DNA of 64,000 nucleotides from Rhodamnia argentea (taxonomy: Eukaryota; Streptophyta; Magnoliopsida; Myrtales; Myrtaceae). A model generated the notes under the pieces. That model was not told the DNA's origin and did not search any database. It worked only from the letters and a program-made list of their open reading frames with translations. A program made the translations under genes and the position numbers. The number at the start of each line of letters is the position of its first letter. The first letter of the stretch is position 1. The DNA lies in contig NC_063154.1 in assembly GCF_020921035.1 (NCBI RefSeq), positions 4,960,001 through 5,024,000 of the forward strand, in the 5' to 3' direction. Below are positions 1-30,832 of the stretch, piece after piece.

Positions 1-936
1 CCAGATTCACCTGAAAAAGGTTTTGGCATTAGATGCATATTTTGAGGATTTTCCTACTTGTTTGTCCTGAATACATAGAGCATCCTAAGCAAAACAAAAG
101 CAGACAATCTCAAGAAAACATGAGAGGAGCAACAAGCACTAGAATATACCTGGTTTGAAGAAAACTGACAATCCAAAGTCAATTGTCTTCAGCAAGGCAT
201 CCTCCTCCTTACTAACAAAGAGAAAATTCTCGGGCTTAAGATCTCGATGCATCACGCCTAGAGAATGACAAGTCTCAACTACGCCAACTATAGTCCTAGT
301 AAGCTCAGCGGCCTTTCTTTCAGTATAATGCCCACGTTGAATGATCCGATCAAAGAGCTCACCACCTGCACAGAACTCCATAACTACGTGGACTGCCACT
401 GCATCCTCGTAAGCACCCTTGATGGATATAACATTTGGATGCCCTGCCAAGTGGTGCATTATCTGAACTTCTCTTCGCACATCCTCGACATCCTCTTCAG
501 AGATCAGCTTCCTTTTGGCTATAGATTTGCAAGCGAATTCTTTCCCTGTGGCTTTCTCTATGCACAAGAAGGTAGTTCCGAATTGCCCTTGTCCCAACTT
601 CTTCCCCAAGCTATAAAACTCCTTGAAATTGCTGGTTTTCCTTTGCAAAACCGAATCAGTCTTCAGTCCTGCACTAGACACCCTCTTCATCTGAGGCTTT
701 TTCTTGGGCTTGGGAGGAATTTCCTGTTTGGTCTCCGGCTTCGGCATTGTTACTTGCTCGGGAGGCTTATTTTGCACCGGTAAAGGCGATTCGGGCTCCG
801 TAGTTGTCTCCTGGTTTGCAGTCTCCGCATTCGTGTGTACTGAATCTTCTGGTAGTCGGGACCGCCACATCGCAGCGGAGACTGATTGGAAGAACCCATT
901 CTTCGAGATGCTCGGTCCCACACAGGTATTGCCCAT
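1..936 (-). CDS. Calcium-dependent protein kinase, CPK1/CPK2-like, 5' end only
   Basis: This is the first coding exon (936 down to 150) of a CDPK, a Ser/Thr kinase activated directly by calcium. The N-terminus MGNTCVGP carries Gly2 and Cys5, the usual myristoylation and palmitoylation sites, so membrane attachment is expected. A Pro/Lys-rich variable region (about residues 40-100) with [12 protein letters not shown] and MKRVSSAGL is typical of the CPK1/CPK2 group. The kinase domain starts near residue 107, with glycine loop GQGQFG (115-120), Lys137 in [13 protein letters not shown] at 230-237 and DFG at 253-255. The exon stops after FFKPG at a GT donor (149-148), the usual first intron place in this group; 1-149 is intron. 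The rest of the kinase, the autoinhibitory junction and the EF-hands lie beyond the left edge. The family call is firm; which paralogue is not. Confidence 0.93.
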
Positions 937-2173
937 TGATATATCTACTGTGTAGTTTTCTAGTAAATCAGTCGATTACTTTTTAACATTAAGATCAAAT
1001 CGCCATAAACGCTACTAACTGCACCTTGCAACAACCTGATCTTCAACAACTGAATAGATCGATCAAGTCGCTTCCCACTAGAGCTACCTCGAGTTGACGC
1101 TGAATGTGGCGGTGAAACCCAAGAACAGAGCTTGGGAAGGCATCATGAACGCAGCCAACAACCCCGATCCAGAGTCAATCAATAAGAAATCGGTTCAGCT
1201 ATGTGTATCCAACTCTTGGGTATTGACAAATTAACAACTGGCCGGTCAGTTGATGGAACACGAGTAAAACGATGGATCCCAGAAGTGAGCTCGACCAAGG
1301 ATAACTTCTAACGAAGCTCAAGCTCCAAGGAAGACAACAGGAGTCAGTAGATAATGATCAGAGAACGACTTCAAGCCTCATAAAAAAATGGAAATTGAAT
1401 CCAAAAATTACCAAACGAGCAACCCAGAGTTTCAGATCTTGGATATCTGAAATGGGTACTCAGAAAAGAGAGAGTTGAGCTCAGAAGTCTGGGACTTCAC
1501 CGAGTCGCGCCATTGAAGATGGGGGAGACAAACAGGCTCGTTTCCTGGGTTTTCTTTATTGGCATTAGCATAATGAAGAGTCAAAGACCAAGAGGAAGAA
1601 GACAGAAGAGACGTCGAAAAACAAAATTCAAAATAAAAGAAGAAAAAGGAAGAATTTTTCCATATTCTCCTTTTGTTTCTGTGGATAAATCAATGAGTAA
1701 GGCCGGTTGCGACGAGTGCAGAGGTTTGCTCCGTGCAGGTATCGGGCACGCTCGGACAATGACAGGCGGTTAATTAAACTGGACCAACCAACCCAAACTA
1801 CCCAGTACGGCCCACGCGTTTCGCTGGACAGGATCGGTGGATCTTGCTGAATGTTCGGCTCTTCGTCTTCTTGGGGTGGTCGCCGCTTGTTCGCTCTATC
1901 CGGCGTGTTCCAATTGCAGTCGCACTGTATGGTTTCGAAACGAATCTCAAAGTCATTTTGTGATCTAAGAATTTTCGGGAGTTAAGAGAGTATTTCGCAT
2001 TGAATTAAGATCAAAGTTACCTACGTAAAAAGTGTCCCGACATGATTGGGATGCCGGTCAAAGTTGGTTAACACAACCTTTGTGTTGTAACTCGATATGA
2101 TGCATGTTTTGCCTCGATATGATGTACTCTCTAAATTGATTTCAAGGTTGTTTCTTAGTTTAAAAAGTCAAAC
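937..2173. promoter_or_regulatory. CDPK upstream region, 5' leader and promoter
   Basis: This stretch lies upstream of the CDPK start codon on the minus strand. It should hold the 5' untranslated leader, possibly with a leader intron, and the promoter. I see no convincing coding sequence and no clear TATA box. The short open frame at 1513-1773 is purine-rich and resembles no family. Confidence 0.4.
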
Positions 2174-2424
2174 ATCAATGGCGTATTGATCTTAACGTAT
2201 ATGGAGAAGTAAGCTCATTTTTTAACAGTTAATTGAGAATTAGGATCTTTGACTTTATCAATGGCATATTGATCTTAACGAATATAGAGAAGTAAGCTCA
2301 TTTTTTAACAGTTCAATTGAGAATTAGGATCTTCGACTTTATCAATGGCATATTGATCTTAACGTATATGGAGAAGTAACCTCATTTTTTAAGAGTTCAA
2401 TCGAGAATTAGGATCTTCGACTTT
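2174..2424. repeat. Three tandem copies of an 83-84 bp AT-rich unit
   Basis: The unit opens with ATCAATGGC and contains TATTGATCTTAACG and GAGAATTAGGATCTT. Copies begin at 2174, 2257 and 2341, and they are nearly identical, with single-base changes and one 1-bp indel. The copies look recent. No coding potential is visible. Confidence 0.85.
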
Positions 2425-2654
2425 AAAATCTATGATCTACATTAAATAGGAAAAAAAATGAACCCTAATATTTTAATGGTCCAATTATTTCACAGAAAAT
2501 GTATCACAAACATTTTCTTTATTTCCCCGTGTTCGAATTGTTAGTAAAATGAATTAATAAAATATCTTTTTTCGGTGAATGGAAATCGACACTTAAATTC
2601 GGGGGAAATAATTTATAGTTTTAAAAAATCAATAATGATTTTCCAAAATGCAAC

Positions 2655-2900
2655 TATGCCCTGGTGCTCGGACACGGGAACTTGGTGCTTCGGCCTTGAC
2701 CGCTAGTGATTAGTCCTTGATGCCCATGCTTGAGTCCTCGATACCTATGCTCGGGACCTCGATAGCCAGGCTTGGGTACCTTGCTCCCACATCTAGGTTG
2801 CCGAAGCCCACACCTATATCCCTTGAGGCTCAAACAAGCCCTGCCCTCAAGAGTGGGATCAAGACCCTTACGCCTCGGCCCAAGCCCCCATGGCCGGGCC
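2655..2900. repeat. Degenerate GC-rich minisatellite
   Basis: Short imperfect units of the type 'gcttgggtcctcgatacc' recur with changes through this stretch. It is much more GC-rich than its AT-rich surroundings. It holds open frames on both strands only because stop codons are rare in such sequence. No function is inferred. Confidence 0.5.
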
Positions 2901-2940
2901 GAGGACCTATCCAAGCCCAAGTCTCTCAATTATTGCTGAA

Positions 2941-2943
<3 letters not shown>

Positions 2944-3008
<65 letters not shown>
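2944..3008. repeat. (CT)n microsatellite
   Basis: About 32 uninterrupted CT dinucleotides are present. Tracts like this are often polymorphic in length and prone to slippage. Confidence 0.97.
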
Positions 3009-3012
<4 letters not shown>

Positions 3013-3123
3013 ATCAACCCCCTCAAGTTGAACTTGAACTTCAAATTATAGACCTTTTGACCTATGCAAGGCGAGTTCGACAAAAAAAAAAAAAATCTAT
3101 GCAAGGAGAGGGGAGAGGGGGGG

Positions 3124-3385
3124 TTAGGCATGGCCACGGGCCGTGAACCGGCGGTTTCGGTTCGTGGCCACTATGGGACAGGAATTGGCCCTTAAAGGGG
3201 CGGTTCCGGGATTTTTTTGGGGGGGGGAGAGCAACGGCTCTTTCCCTATTTTTTTTTTTGGCCGGTTCCTAATTTTTTAAAACTAGAACCGGCCCGTGAG
3301 GGGCCGGGTCGGTTCCGGTTCGGAACTACCGGTCCCGGTCAACGGGCTGGTTGCGGGCCCAAACCGGCCCGTGACCATGTCTAGG
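3124..3385. mobile_element. Short GC-rich inverted-repeat element (MITE-like)
   Basis: The left end reads CATGGCCACGGGCCG and the reverse complement of the right end reads CATGGTCACGGGCCG, so the roughly 260-bp segment is bounded by inverted repeats. The interior is made of GGTTCCGG/CCGGTTC-type words common in small non-autonomous plant DNA transposons. The flanks are G-rich and I could not identify a target-site duplication. The superfamily is therefore left open. Confidence 0.55.
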
Positions 3386-4620
3386 GGGATGGCATAATGG
3401 AGTTTTTGTTGGATGGAGTTCCTTGCCGATGACCTGTGATGCAATATGTAGGGATGATTGATGTACAAGGAAATCAAATCAGGTTTTGTTATAAATTATT
3501 TCAAGTGCGTCATTTCAATTATTACCAAGGAGGTCATGGTGAAGGCGACGATAGCAGTGGTGACCGTGAACTGACTAATACACTAAAAATATATGATCCT
3601 GATGAATTCGGATCGGGTCGGAGCAAGATCAATCAAGTGTAAATCTCTCAGATTGCATGGCATGAAAATGAATGTGAGTAAAACATATCACTTTGATTCA
3701 CCCAAGTATGAGCCGCTCCAACCGGCTACTCTTTTTGACCTAAAAAAAGGGGGCTGGTCTCACTCGCTTAATGAAAGGCCGTTGAATTGATGTCGGGATA
3801 ATCCCTCTATAATCATAGATTGTGGGCCTATATGACAACTCATTAAGCATGAAAAAAAAAAAACAGCGCTTAAGAAGATAAAGGGCTTGTTTTAAGACTC
3901 GATTAAGTGTTAAACATTAAAAAAAAAACACCTTTTGATGAGATTAAACTTAGTTGATGACTACAATAATCTTGAAGGGGCAAGGATTCCCTTTTTCTAC
4001 TAAGTAGAAAAAGTAATTGACCGCAAGAGTAGTGCTAAGTTAAGAATGAGGGTGCTTCGTGAACCACAAATTCTTTTTCGTTTTTAGTTGGCAACCAAAA
4101 ACAATGTGTAATAATTTGAACAATCATTTTGATTTTACTAAAAGATGAGTCATAAAACCAAATTATAAAGATAGTTATCTATAATACAAAAAAAATGGTT
4201 TAATTAGGTTTTTTGTCCTTTTTTTTTGTCATAGCGGTTTAATTAGGTTAGGTGCAAGAATTATCATTTTTTTTATGGCTATTTTTCTTTTTTGACTTTT
4301 GGGGCTGTTTATAGATTGCAAATTTGTGGTGATGATTTATCTTAAACATGCCACAGGAGTGTGATTTATTTTTACTTTTGCAGCTGTCGGATAAATTTTA
4401 GATTTATTTTATTATGTGACATTGTATAAGTCCAACAAATTTAGGGACCCAAAAGTCAATTTTCAAATATCATAGTGTTTTTCTGTGCAAAAAGGAAATA
4501 TCATATTGTAACTGTGAACGTATTTTCCTCATATTGAAATAACTTCAGACTTTTCTTTTGCCTCGCTAGTAAAAAGTCCTAAGTCCACGTGGGTGCTGAT
4601 CATGGAATTTGGTTTTATTA
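3386..4620. other. Gene-free AT-rich intergenic DNA
   Basis: Open frames here (for example 3436-3642 and 3593-3790) are short, overlap each other in different frames and match no family I recognise. Several A or T homopolymers are present. I see nothing supportable as a gene. Confidence 0.5.
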
Positions 4621-4625
4621 ATACT

Positions 4626-4838
4626 CTCGAGCTGCGTTTGTTTCGTGAAAAATTCAAGATTTAAGAGTGAATGAATGAAAAATATTTTCATCACCCACGA
4701 AAATAATTTAGCATTAATTGTTGTAGGTAGTGAAAATATTTTCCGTCAACTAATTTTTCCGAGTTATATACCCAATTATTTTTTGAAAAATATTTTCCAA
4801 ATTTTGAATTTTTCATGAAACAACGCACCCTTGGTGTT
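4626..4838. mobile_element. MITE-like inverted-repeat element
   Basis: The left arm contains TTTGTTTCGTGAAAAATTCA and the right arm contains its near inverse, TTGAATTTTTCATGAAACAA. Between them lie AT-rich, partly inverted AAAATATTTTC words. A related, more decayed sequence lies near 5,690-5,900. The arms and small size fit a non-autonomous DNA transposon. I could not define the target duplication. Confidence 0.6.
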
Positions 4839-6422
4839 GCGATTAATGCATGGATTTTTGTTTTAGCCAAATCCATGCATGTATTAATTATATATGGCAG
4901 CATTCATTGTGGTTTTTTTTTTTTTTTTGGGTTGAAAAGCATTCATTGTGGATATGAGCAATAAATTCGAGATCATATCCTAATCTATGCACCTGGATAT
5001 ATTACTCATAAACATGGGATTATCTCCCTGATTAACCCATGAAACAGCATCGTGTATACAATTTTAGCAACAAGCTCAAATACGGAAATTCTGTGACCAA
5101 AAAAAAAAAAAACAAGTAAGGAAATTCAGAAAGGAAAGGGGACCTCTAAGTTCAAAAACGGTGCCGTTGTCTTAGCATAAACCTTGACCGCAATTGGAAT
5201 CTCGCCAATTACGATGATGATACTCAATAGCAATAATCACAACTTCCATGTGTAGTAAGAAAATCGGTGATCAACTTTCAGTTAATATTAAACAAATTTT
5301 CATATTTATTTTTAGCTCTCAAATTTAAATTGAGCCAATCGAAGAAAACTCAAACTCGAGTAAGCAAATATTTTCTTTTCTAGAAAATGACACGGATGAT
5401 TTCTTCACTTTGATCTGATGTGCAATGTTGTCATCGAGCTTTAATTTGTCCAATATGACCTCCGAACTTTTAATAATTTTAACATAGCATAGGGACTACA
5501 TCGAACATTTATCGATAGTTCATGGATTACATTAAACAAATTGAAAGTTTTGAAACAACTTTGCACCTAGGGTCAGCGTAGAATCACTTCAATTTGTCAT
5601 TAAGATTGCCCGGAGAAGTGAAATAGTTGAGGTGTTAGAAAGCCGGCTCGGACACAGCATTTTTTGCGAATAAAGAATGATCTAAAAAATATTTATCATA
5701 AATTAATTGGTTATATCTCTTCAAAAAAATAATTAATTTAAAATATTTTCACCATCGATAACAATTTATATCTGAATAATTTCATAAATAATAAAAATAT
5801 TTTCCGTTCGTTCATTCATTCTTACGGGATACAAGCGATCATTTTTTTTCTTCAAATTATAAGCTTTCCGTGAAACAAACACTCGTGATGTAAATATCAT
5901 TTTTTTTTAATATGCCTAATGAAATGGATCTTCCTTCTTTTATTTCCAAACTATGTATTCTTATCCATACGCCAAGATTCCGGATGTACTATTGATGGAG
6001 TGATCCCATGGTATCCTGCAGTGATGAAAATAGCCGCGTTACGAAGTGTCGTTTTTAGCGTCTCCCCGTTTCTTTAATATATAGAAATGCATGTTATAAC
6101 ACGCCATTTGCTTATCCATAGAAGATAGTTACGTGTCACAACCATGAATAGAAGATATTCTTGTAAACGCACGTGCATGTAAAAATAAATATATGTGTAT
6201 ATATTAGTTTGCATAAATGAAATTAGTTTGGATAACCACTCGTCAATAATCTATTGTCACGGACCATATGCTTACCACAAAAAGAAGAAGAAGAAGAAGA
6301 ACGGGAGTTAGGCATAGATAGAAAAGGTGTTAGCACGTTGCGCATGTCCACGGTACTCAAAACCAATCATAGAGTGTAAATGTGACATCTTGATCGATAA
6401 TTGCGGGACATGAATTGCTAGA
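4839..6422. other. Intergenic DNA with a decayed MITE relative
   Basis: No gene is visible. Around 5,690-5,900 there are AAAATATTTTCCGTTCG and TTCCGTGAAACAAACAC words that match the arms of the element at 4,626-4,838 in inverted orientation, suggesting an old copy. A short AAG microsatellite occurs near 6,281-6,301. Confidence 0.45.
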
Positions 6423-6949
6423 GAATTGCCATAAAAAAAAGTCATAAGATTTTTGTAATTATGTCAATTCTGTCTATTTGATCGGCCGGCGTTGATGTGA
6501 TAATTTTTTTATTAATATTTGTTAATTATTTATTTTTATTTTTTAAATAATTTTTTTTTCTTTTTTTTTTCTTCGTTTTTTAAGATTTGGGCCTGCAACC
6601 TCTTGCTGGCCACCCTCCAAGGGCTGGCAGAGGTCACTGGTCCCTAGACGAGGGCCGCGACCCTCGTTGTAGCCGATAGGGCTCCAGCCCAAACTCCTTA
6701 AAAAAAAAGAGAAAAAATGCAGATTTTTTTTAATTTTAAAAATTTTAAAAATTTGAGAAATATTAAAATGTTATTAAAAGATTATCATGTCAGCATGGCT
6801 GCGTTGCATCGATTCCTGCAAGCTAAATGGACTGAATTGGCATAATTGTAAAAGGTTTATGATTAAATCGACAAAAATAAAAGTTTGCGACGTAATTGAC
6901 GTAATTGACATAATTACAATAACTTTAAGACTTTTTTAGTAGTTTTTTC
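6423..6949. mobile_element. Inverted-repeat transposon with GC-rich centre
   Basis: The left arm reads AAAAGTCATAAGATTTTTG then TAATTATGTCAATT. The right arm, read in reverse, gives AAAAGTCTTAAAGTTATTG then TAATTATGTCAATT. These long AT-rich arms surround a GC-rich middle (about 6,590-6,690). The layout matches the better preserved elements at 8,645-9,631 and 37,703-38,422, so I place it in the same Mutator-like group by analogy. The exact ends and target duplication are not clear. Confidence 0.6.
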
Positions 6950-8635
6950 TACAATTTACGGGGAAAGTTTACAGCGAGTCATTGGATTAATCCGATGAGA
7001 CACGGGTGCTCGTGGCCTCGGTGCCAAACTCAAACCCCAAGATAAACTAAAACCCAATGATAAATGGAGCGACCAAAGCGTAAAGCGATATTTGTTTCCT
7101 TTCGATGTTTTCTCAATTCCTCGTGCCTTTCGGGTTTCGATCTTGGGTCGGATTGGTATCAAATCAGCCGCGAATGTGTACAGGGAAGAAGAAAAAGTAA
7201 CCGGCATCCATCAAAAAGCATGGTCCTCGAATGAAGTGGAGTTACACGATGTCTGCTAATTTTGTTGTAGCCTTTTTGACTTTAAATAAAGCATGACGGA
7301 GTAAAACTAAAAAATATAAGATAATTAAAAGAAAGGAAAAGAGCCTTACTAGCTAAGCTTTAGTCGAATGGGGATTGGAAGAAGACAAACCGATGGCGGA
7401 GAAAAGGCAACAGTAATATCTCATCCTATCATTATAATATTGTTATTATCGAGTCTTTTATTAATTTGGTTGTTAATACTTTTACAATTACTATGCCATA
7501 ATAAGAAAGGCTACCCAGAGCTTTTTTTTTTTTACCTTCAGAAAAGAAGATTAAAGGTAACTCAAGTTGCTTTATATTGGATAGGCAACAAAGAAAATAA
7601 CACAATTCAATTCGAAAAATCGGGAAATTTTCGAGTGCATCGACATGATTCCTATCTATTTTAAATTAATTGTCCCCTTTGAAAACTCTTTACGCTGCAT
7701 CGGGTCATTTTAGAGACGCGGATTTAAATAGGATGGAGTTTGCTGATTTTTGAATAATACAAGGGTTTATGGATGAGCGGTTTGGGAGATTCCTTGGGGC
7801 TTGGAACTTGACCGTTGAAATCGGTTCTCCATTTTTTGGAACCTGGAACCTACCATACAAACCTTGGAACATGGAATCTGCTTTGTTATAGGTTTCATGA
7901 TGCGTTCCATAGTCTATCCAAGTTCTACATGTATTTTCAATTTAATGATTGAAGTGAGTTTTCACTTTTAATATCCATTTGGTAGTATAATCTACTGACG
8001 ATTACTCATATTTATACACATCGAAAATACGAAAGATTGACAAAGTAAAAGTCTTAGTCATGGATATTGCAAGCAATGGAAGCTCGGGCTCGTGGTTCCG
8101 TATTACACACATCATCGGGGGCCAAGGACTTGTTCTAGGTTATAAGTTCCACCTCCCGAAAGCTGGAATCTACTCGGAATCGATTCCCTAATTTATGAAA
8201 TCCGAAACCTACCCTTCATACCCCAAAACATGAAACCTACCCTGTTTTCACTGATTCAATTCTTCAATTCTTCATTGGAAGCATGCTCATCCTTTACAAT
8301 GATTTGAGTTCGATGATTGAGATGGATGGATTGAAAGTGGAGATATAAGTTAAAAGCATCTAGCATCTTTTTGCTACTTCGTATCAAGTATTTACAACCT
8401 GAAATCACACCGGATGTTACCTCGATTATTGGTGTCCAAGGGCTCGTGTTTTTCTTTTAAGTTCAATCTCAAACACCATGTTTGAAGCTAATAGCATAAA
8501 ATGGATTTGAAACTTTTGAAATGACATGCTATCATATCTTGCATTTATGCGTTGCACAACTTATTTTACCCATAGCAAACCACTCCGTGACCGGATTCCA
8601 TATGCCAGGCACAAAAAAAACAATCCATCGGCTTA
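6950..8635. other. Gene-free intergenic DNA with weak direct repeats
   Basis: Two related blocks around 7,770-7,900 and 8,120-8,250 share GGAACCTGGAACCTACC / GAAACCTACCCT words and look like remnants of one repeat family. The small open frames 6956-7207 (-) and 7368-7664 (+) resemble nothing I know, and neither shows a convincing gene structure. Confidence 0.4.
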
Positions 8636-8644
8636 TTTATTTTA

Positions 8645-9631
8645 GGGAAAAATTCAAAAAAGGGCCCGAAGTCCTCTTGATTTTTCAAATAAGGGCCCAA
8701 AGAGAATTATGTTTCAAATAAGAGTCTAAAGTAATATAGTACGTTTCAATTGAGGGCCCGAAGTGGTTATAATGTTTCAAAAAAGGGTCTGGCTTGAAGG
8801 GTATTTTCGTTATTTCACATTTTAATTTTTTATTATTCTTGATTATAAAAAAAAAAAAGAGTATGCACGGGCGGGAGGGCTGCCCCTCCCTTTGTGCCGC
8901 CGGCCCACCGCCGGTGGGGGGTCGGCGGGCGTAGCGAGGCCGGCGGGGTCGCCGGCGACCCAGCGGCCCGCCGGGTGTTAGAGGCGAGGGCCTCGGCCCT
9001 CGCCAAAACCGGGAGAGGGTCGGGCCCTCTCTCGGATCCCGGGTGAGGCCGGCGGTCCCCGCCCGGATCGGGGGTCGCCGGCCGTCGCCCATCGCCGGTG
9101 GGGGGTCGCCTGGTCAAGGCGACCCCGCCTGGATCCGGGCGACGGCCGGCGACCCCGATCCGGGCGGGGACCGCCGGCCTCACCCAGATCCGGGAGAGGG
9201 CCGAGGCCCTCGCCTCGACCGGCGAGGCCGCCGGGGTCGCCGGGGTCGCCGGCAACCCCGCCGGCCTTCGCCGCGCCCGCCGACCCCCCACCGGCGGTGG
9301 GCCGGCGGCCACAAGCGGGAGGGGCGGCGCTCCCGCTTGTGAACGTGAACTTCTTCCTATCTCTTTTTTTTTTTTTTTTTTTGTGGAAACGGATAACAAA
9401 AATTATAATAAAAAAGAAAAAATTAAATAAGTAAAAAGACTAAAATACCCTTGAATCGGGCCATTTTTTGAGATTTTAAGGTCATTTCAAGCCCTTATTT
9501 GAAACAGTATTCACTTGAGGCCCCTATTTGAGAAACTATGAGGACTTCGGGCCCTTTTTTGAATCGGTGTTCACTTGGGGCCCTTATTTGAGAAAACATG
9601 AGGACTTCGGGCCCTTTTTTGAATTTTTCCC
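8645..9631. mobile_element. 987-bp Mutator-like (MULE) foldback transposon, intact ends
   Basis: Terminal inverted repeats of at least 32 bp are perfect: the element starts GGGAAAAATTCAAAAAAGGG and ends with the exact inverse. It is flanked by a perfect 9-bp target duplication TTTATTTTA at 8636-8644 and 9632-9640. A 9-bp duplication is characteristic of Mutator-like elements. Subterminal arms carry repeated AAGGGCCC-type words. The central part (about 8,868-9,345) is extremely GC-rich and is itself an inverted repeat folding around 9,110, so nearly the whole element can form one hairpin. Open frames in the core arise from stop-poor GC sequence and are not credible genes. It is non-autonomous, with no transposase. 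Confidence 0.9.
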
Positions 9632-9640
9632 TTTATTTTA

Positions 9641-10223
9641 TGAGTCGTCTAATTTAGCAAAAATAGAATGTACAATGTTAATCATAAAAAAAGGATTGCG
9701 ATAAAAATCCAATATTCATTATTAATATGATCTGTCTTCTAACCTAATAGAAAAAATATTCAAAACAAGAATCTTTCCTTTTATTCCTCGTACAAACTGT
9801 AAGTACATAAGTTTCTAGAAATAAACCGCCAACAATGGGAAGATCAAAATATCACGAGGAAGACGAAAATGACTTATTTCCCTCATTTTGCGGAATTAAT
9901 AAATATTTCAAGTTTTTGGAAGAAATAAAAAAAGAGGGAAAAGAAAAATAGTTCTCAAGTCCACGCCGAGATTGTCAATTACGGCAAGAAAAAAAAAGAA
10001 AAAAGAAAAAAAGAAAGTGCCGTGTGGAATACCGAAAGTATCCCTTCTGGAGAGGAAAACCCAGTCTCTCTTTCTCTCTCTTCGCTCGCTCGCTCGCGAT
10101 TCATCGTGTTACGTTGCAGAGCTTCTCTCTTCCTCTTCATACTTGGCCCGCACATCACCACCTCTCCCTCTCTCAGATTCAGTCGATCGCAATTCCGGAG
10201 GCGCCGACCCGTGCCCTCGTCCT
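9641..10223 (+). promoter_or_regulatory. UBP12-like promoter and 5' leader
   Basis: This is the segment between the transposon at 9,631 and the UBP start codon. The last 170 bases are pyrimidine-rich (CTCTCT runs at about 10,061-10,095 and 10,165-10,176), as is common for plant 5' leaders. Overlapping open frames here lie in different frames and do not join the protein. No TATA box is claimed. Confidence 0.5.
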
Positions 10224-29345
<19,122 letters not shown>

Positions 29346-30832
29346 AAGTCGAGCCTCCACTAGTTCATTGGATGTGTTGAGGGCAGTGACATCTCACACC
29401 GTCAGGAAGGAGCTCCGCATGTTCAATCTTAGACTGCCATTGGAAGAGCTAGTGGTGTAATATGGCATGGTGCTAAAAGGACGTGATTGATGGATTGTGG
29501 TAATCTCGATACTGGACCTTTTGCCAACCTTCAGGCATCCTTCTCTGAGAGGAAGTTGGCGGGGGTTCATTTACTGCATTGTAATCAATGAAAACAATTT
29601 TGGGGTGGGTGATGTATAGAGGGTATAGGAGTGTGTTCTTAAATTTTCGATTTGATTCTTTAGTTGTGTCTATACCCCAATGTATTAGTGTATGGGGGGG
29701 TTTTGTAAAATGTTAATGTAGGATGCTGGTTCTTGTCTTGCAAGAAAAGCTTTACAGTTGGCCTGCAGAATTTGCCCCGCCGATTCTCTCGACCGTTCCT
29801 TTGTTGTAAAAGAGGTGGTTTGGTCATTCGAACTGCTGTAGTATTCGTAATGTCATTATGTCACACTGACATATCTATGTTGCAACTTGTTCGGTAGTCT
29901 CGAACTTTTAGTCTGCTGCTCTTTTCAAGTTGTATTGAAATATCCGGGCGGATTAATACCACTGTAAACATCATTTCAGAGAATCTCGGTTCTAATTCTT
30001 TGTGAAATGCTTTTAGATCGTCTGTGTATGAATCACATATAATGGCACGAGAAGATCTATTGAGGCTTCTGAATGTATGGCAATCGAAGGGGAGCGGGGG
30101 TCGTCTATTTGATTGAGGATAGTAAATTTATGTGTCATGGAAGTTCACATTTTTTATACCGTTGGTGCCATTGCGGTTCAGGGTGAGTGAAATCTTTAGG
30201 TGCACGAAGTTGGGTAGGCCTCCAGTCGACCATTGATGAACAGCGAATGTTCGTCAACGACAGCTCTAATTTGTTGCTTTACATAACCATGATCACCAGC
30301 AAACTATGTTGGTTTAGTGAGAAGGATGACGAAGCCTATGAAATGGTGCTATGATGTGTCGGTGCAGTTTTGTGTTTGGAGTTTCTGGGTGCGAATCGGA
30401 AGACAACCGACCGTGATGGCTGCGTCGTAGATTTCACGAATGACATAGAAAAAGTAGCCTGAGTGTTCTCAAGAGCCAATCTCGAGCCTCACGAGTAAAC
30501 CAATACGTGCTCTGCCTCCACCTAAATATAAGAAAAAAAATTTCACGAGGGGCAAGTGAACACAGGTAAAGCCATGGCATCAGAAAGTTAAGCAAAAGAA
30601 TCGAACGTATGGTTATTAAACCGCCTAGGACTACTTACGTATCCTGTCGACGCGCGTTCTGTTGACGTTCGTGTTGTCGTGCTGGCTGAGTTCTTATTAT
30701 CCACTAATCGGTTTCAGCCCAGGTGCACTTCCTGTTCACCACATACCACGATTCCAATTGAAACCAAACTCACCACCCAACTAGTAAACGGTCATCTCGG
30801 CTGCAGAGAAACACGCTAGAGAAGGGACGGTT
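29346..30832 (+). other. UBP12-like 3' untranslated region and intergenic spacer
   Basis: The first few hundred bases after the stop codon are probably 3' UTR; no polyadenylation site is fixed. From about 29,890 the sequence has a second copy starting near 34,915, where CTGCTGCTCTTTTCAAG and TACCACTGTAAACATCATT recur, marking the left end of the segmental duplication. No gene is seen between here and 30,833. Confidence 0.55.

Noticed and set aside
2654..3137. Open frames around the GC-rich minisatellite and CT repeat, including a poly Leu-Ser and poly Arg-Glu frame
   Set aside because: They are products of simple repeats, not of selection for a protein.
6281..6301. AAG repeat as a CRISPR-like or regulatory array
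   Set aside because: It is a short trinucleotide microsatellite in plant DNA; there are no spacers.
8833..9430. Overlapping open frames of 99-188 codons on both strands, rich in Gly, Pro and Arg
   Set aside because: They lie within the extremely GC-rich palindromic core of the transposon, where stop codons are rare by composition. They read in several frames and both strands at once and show no domain.
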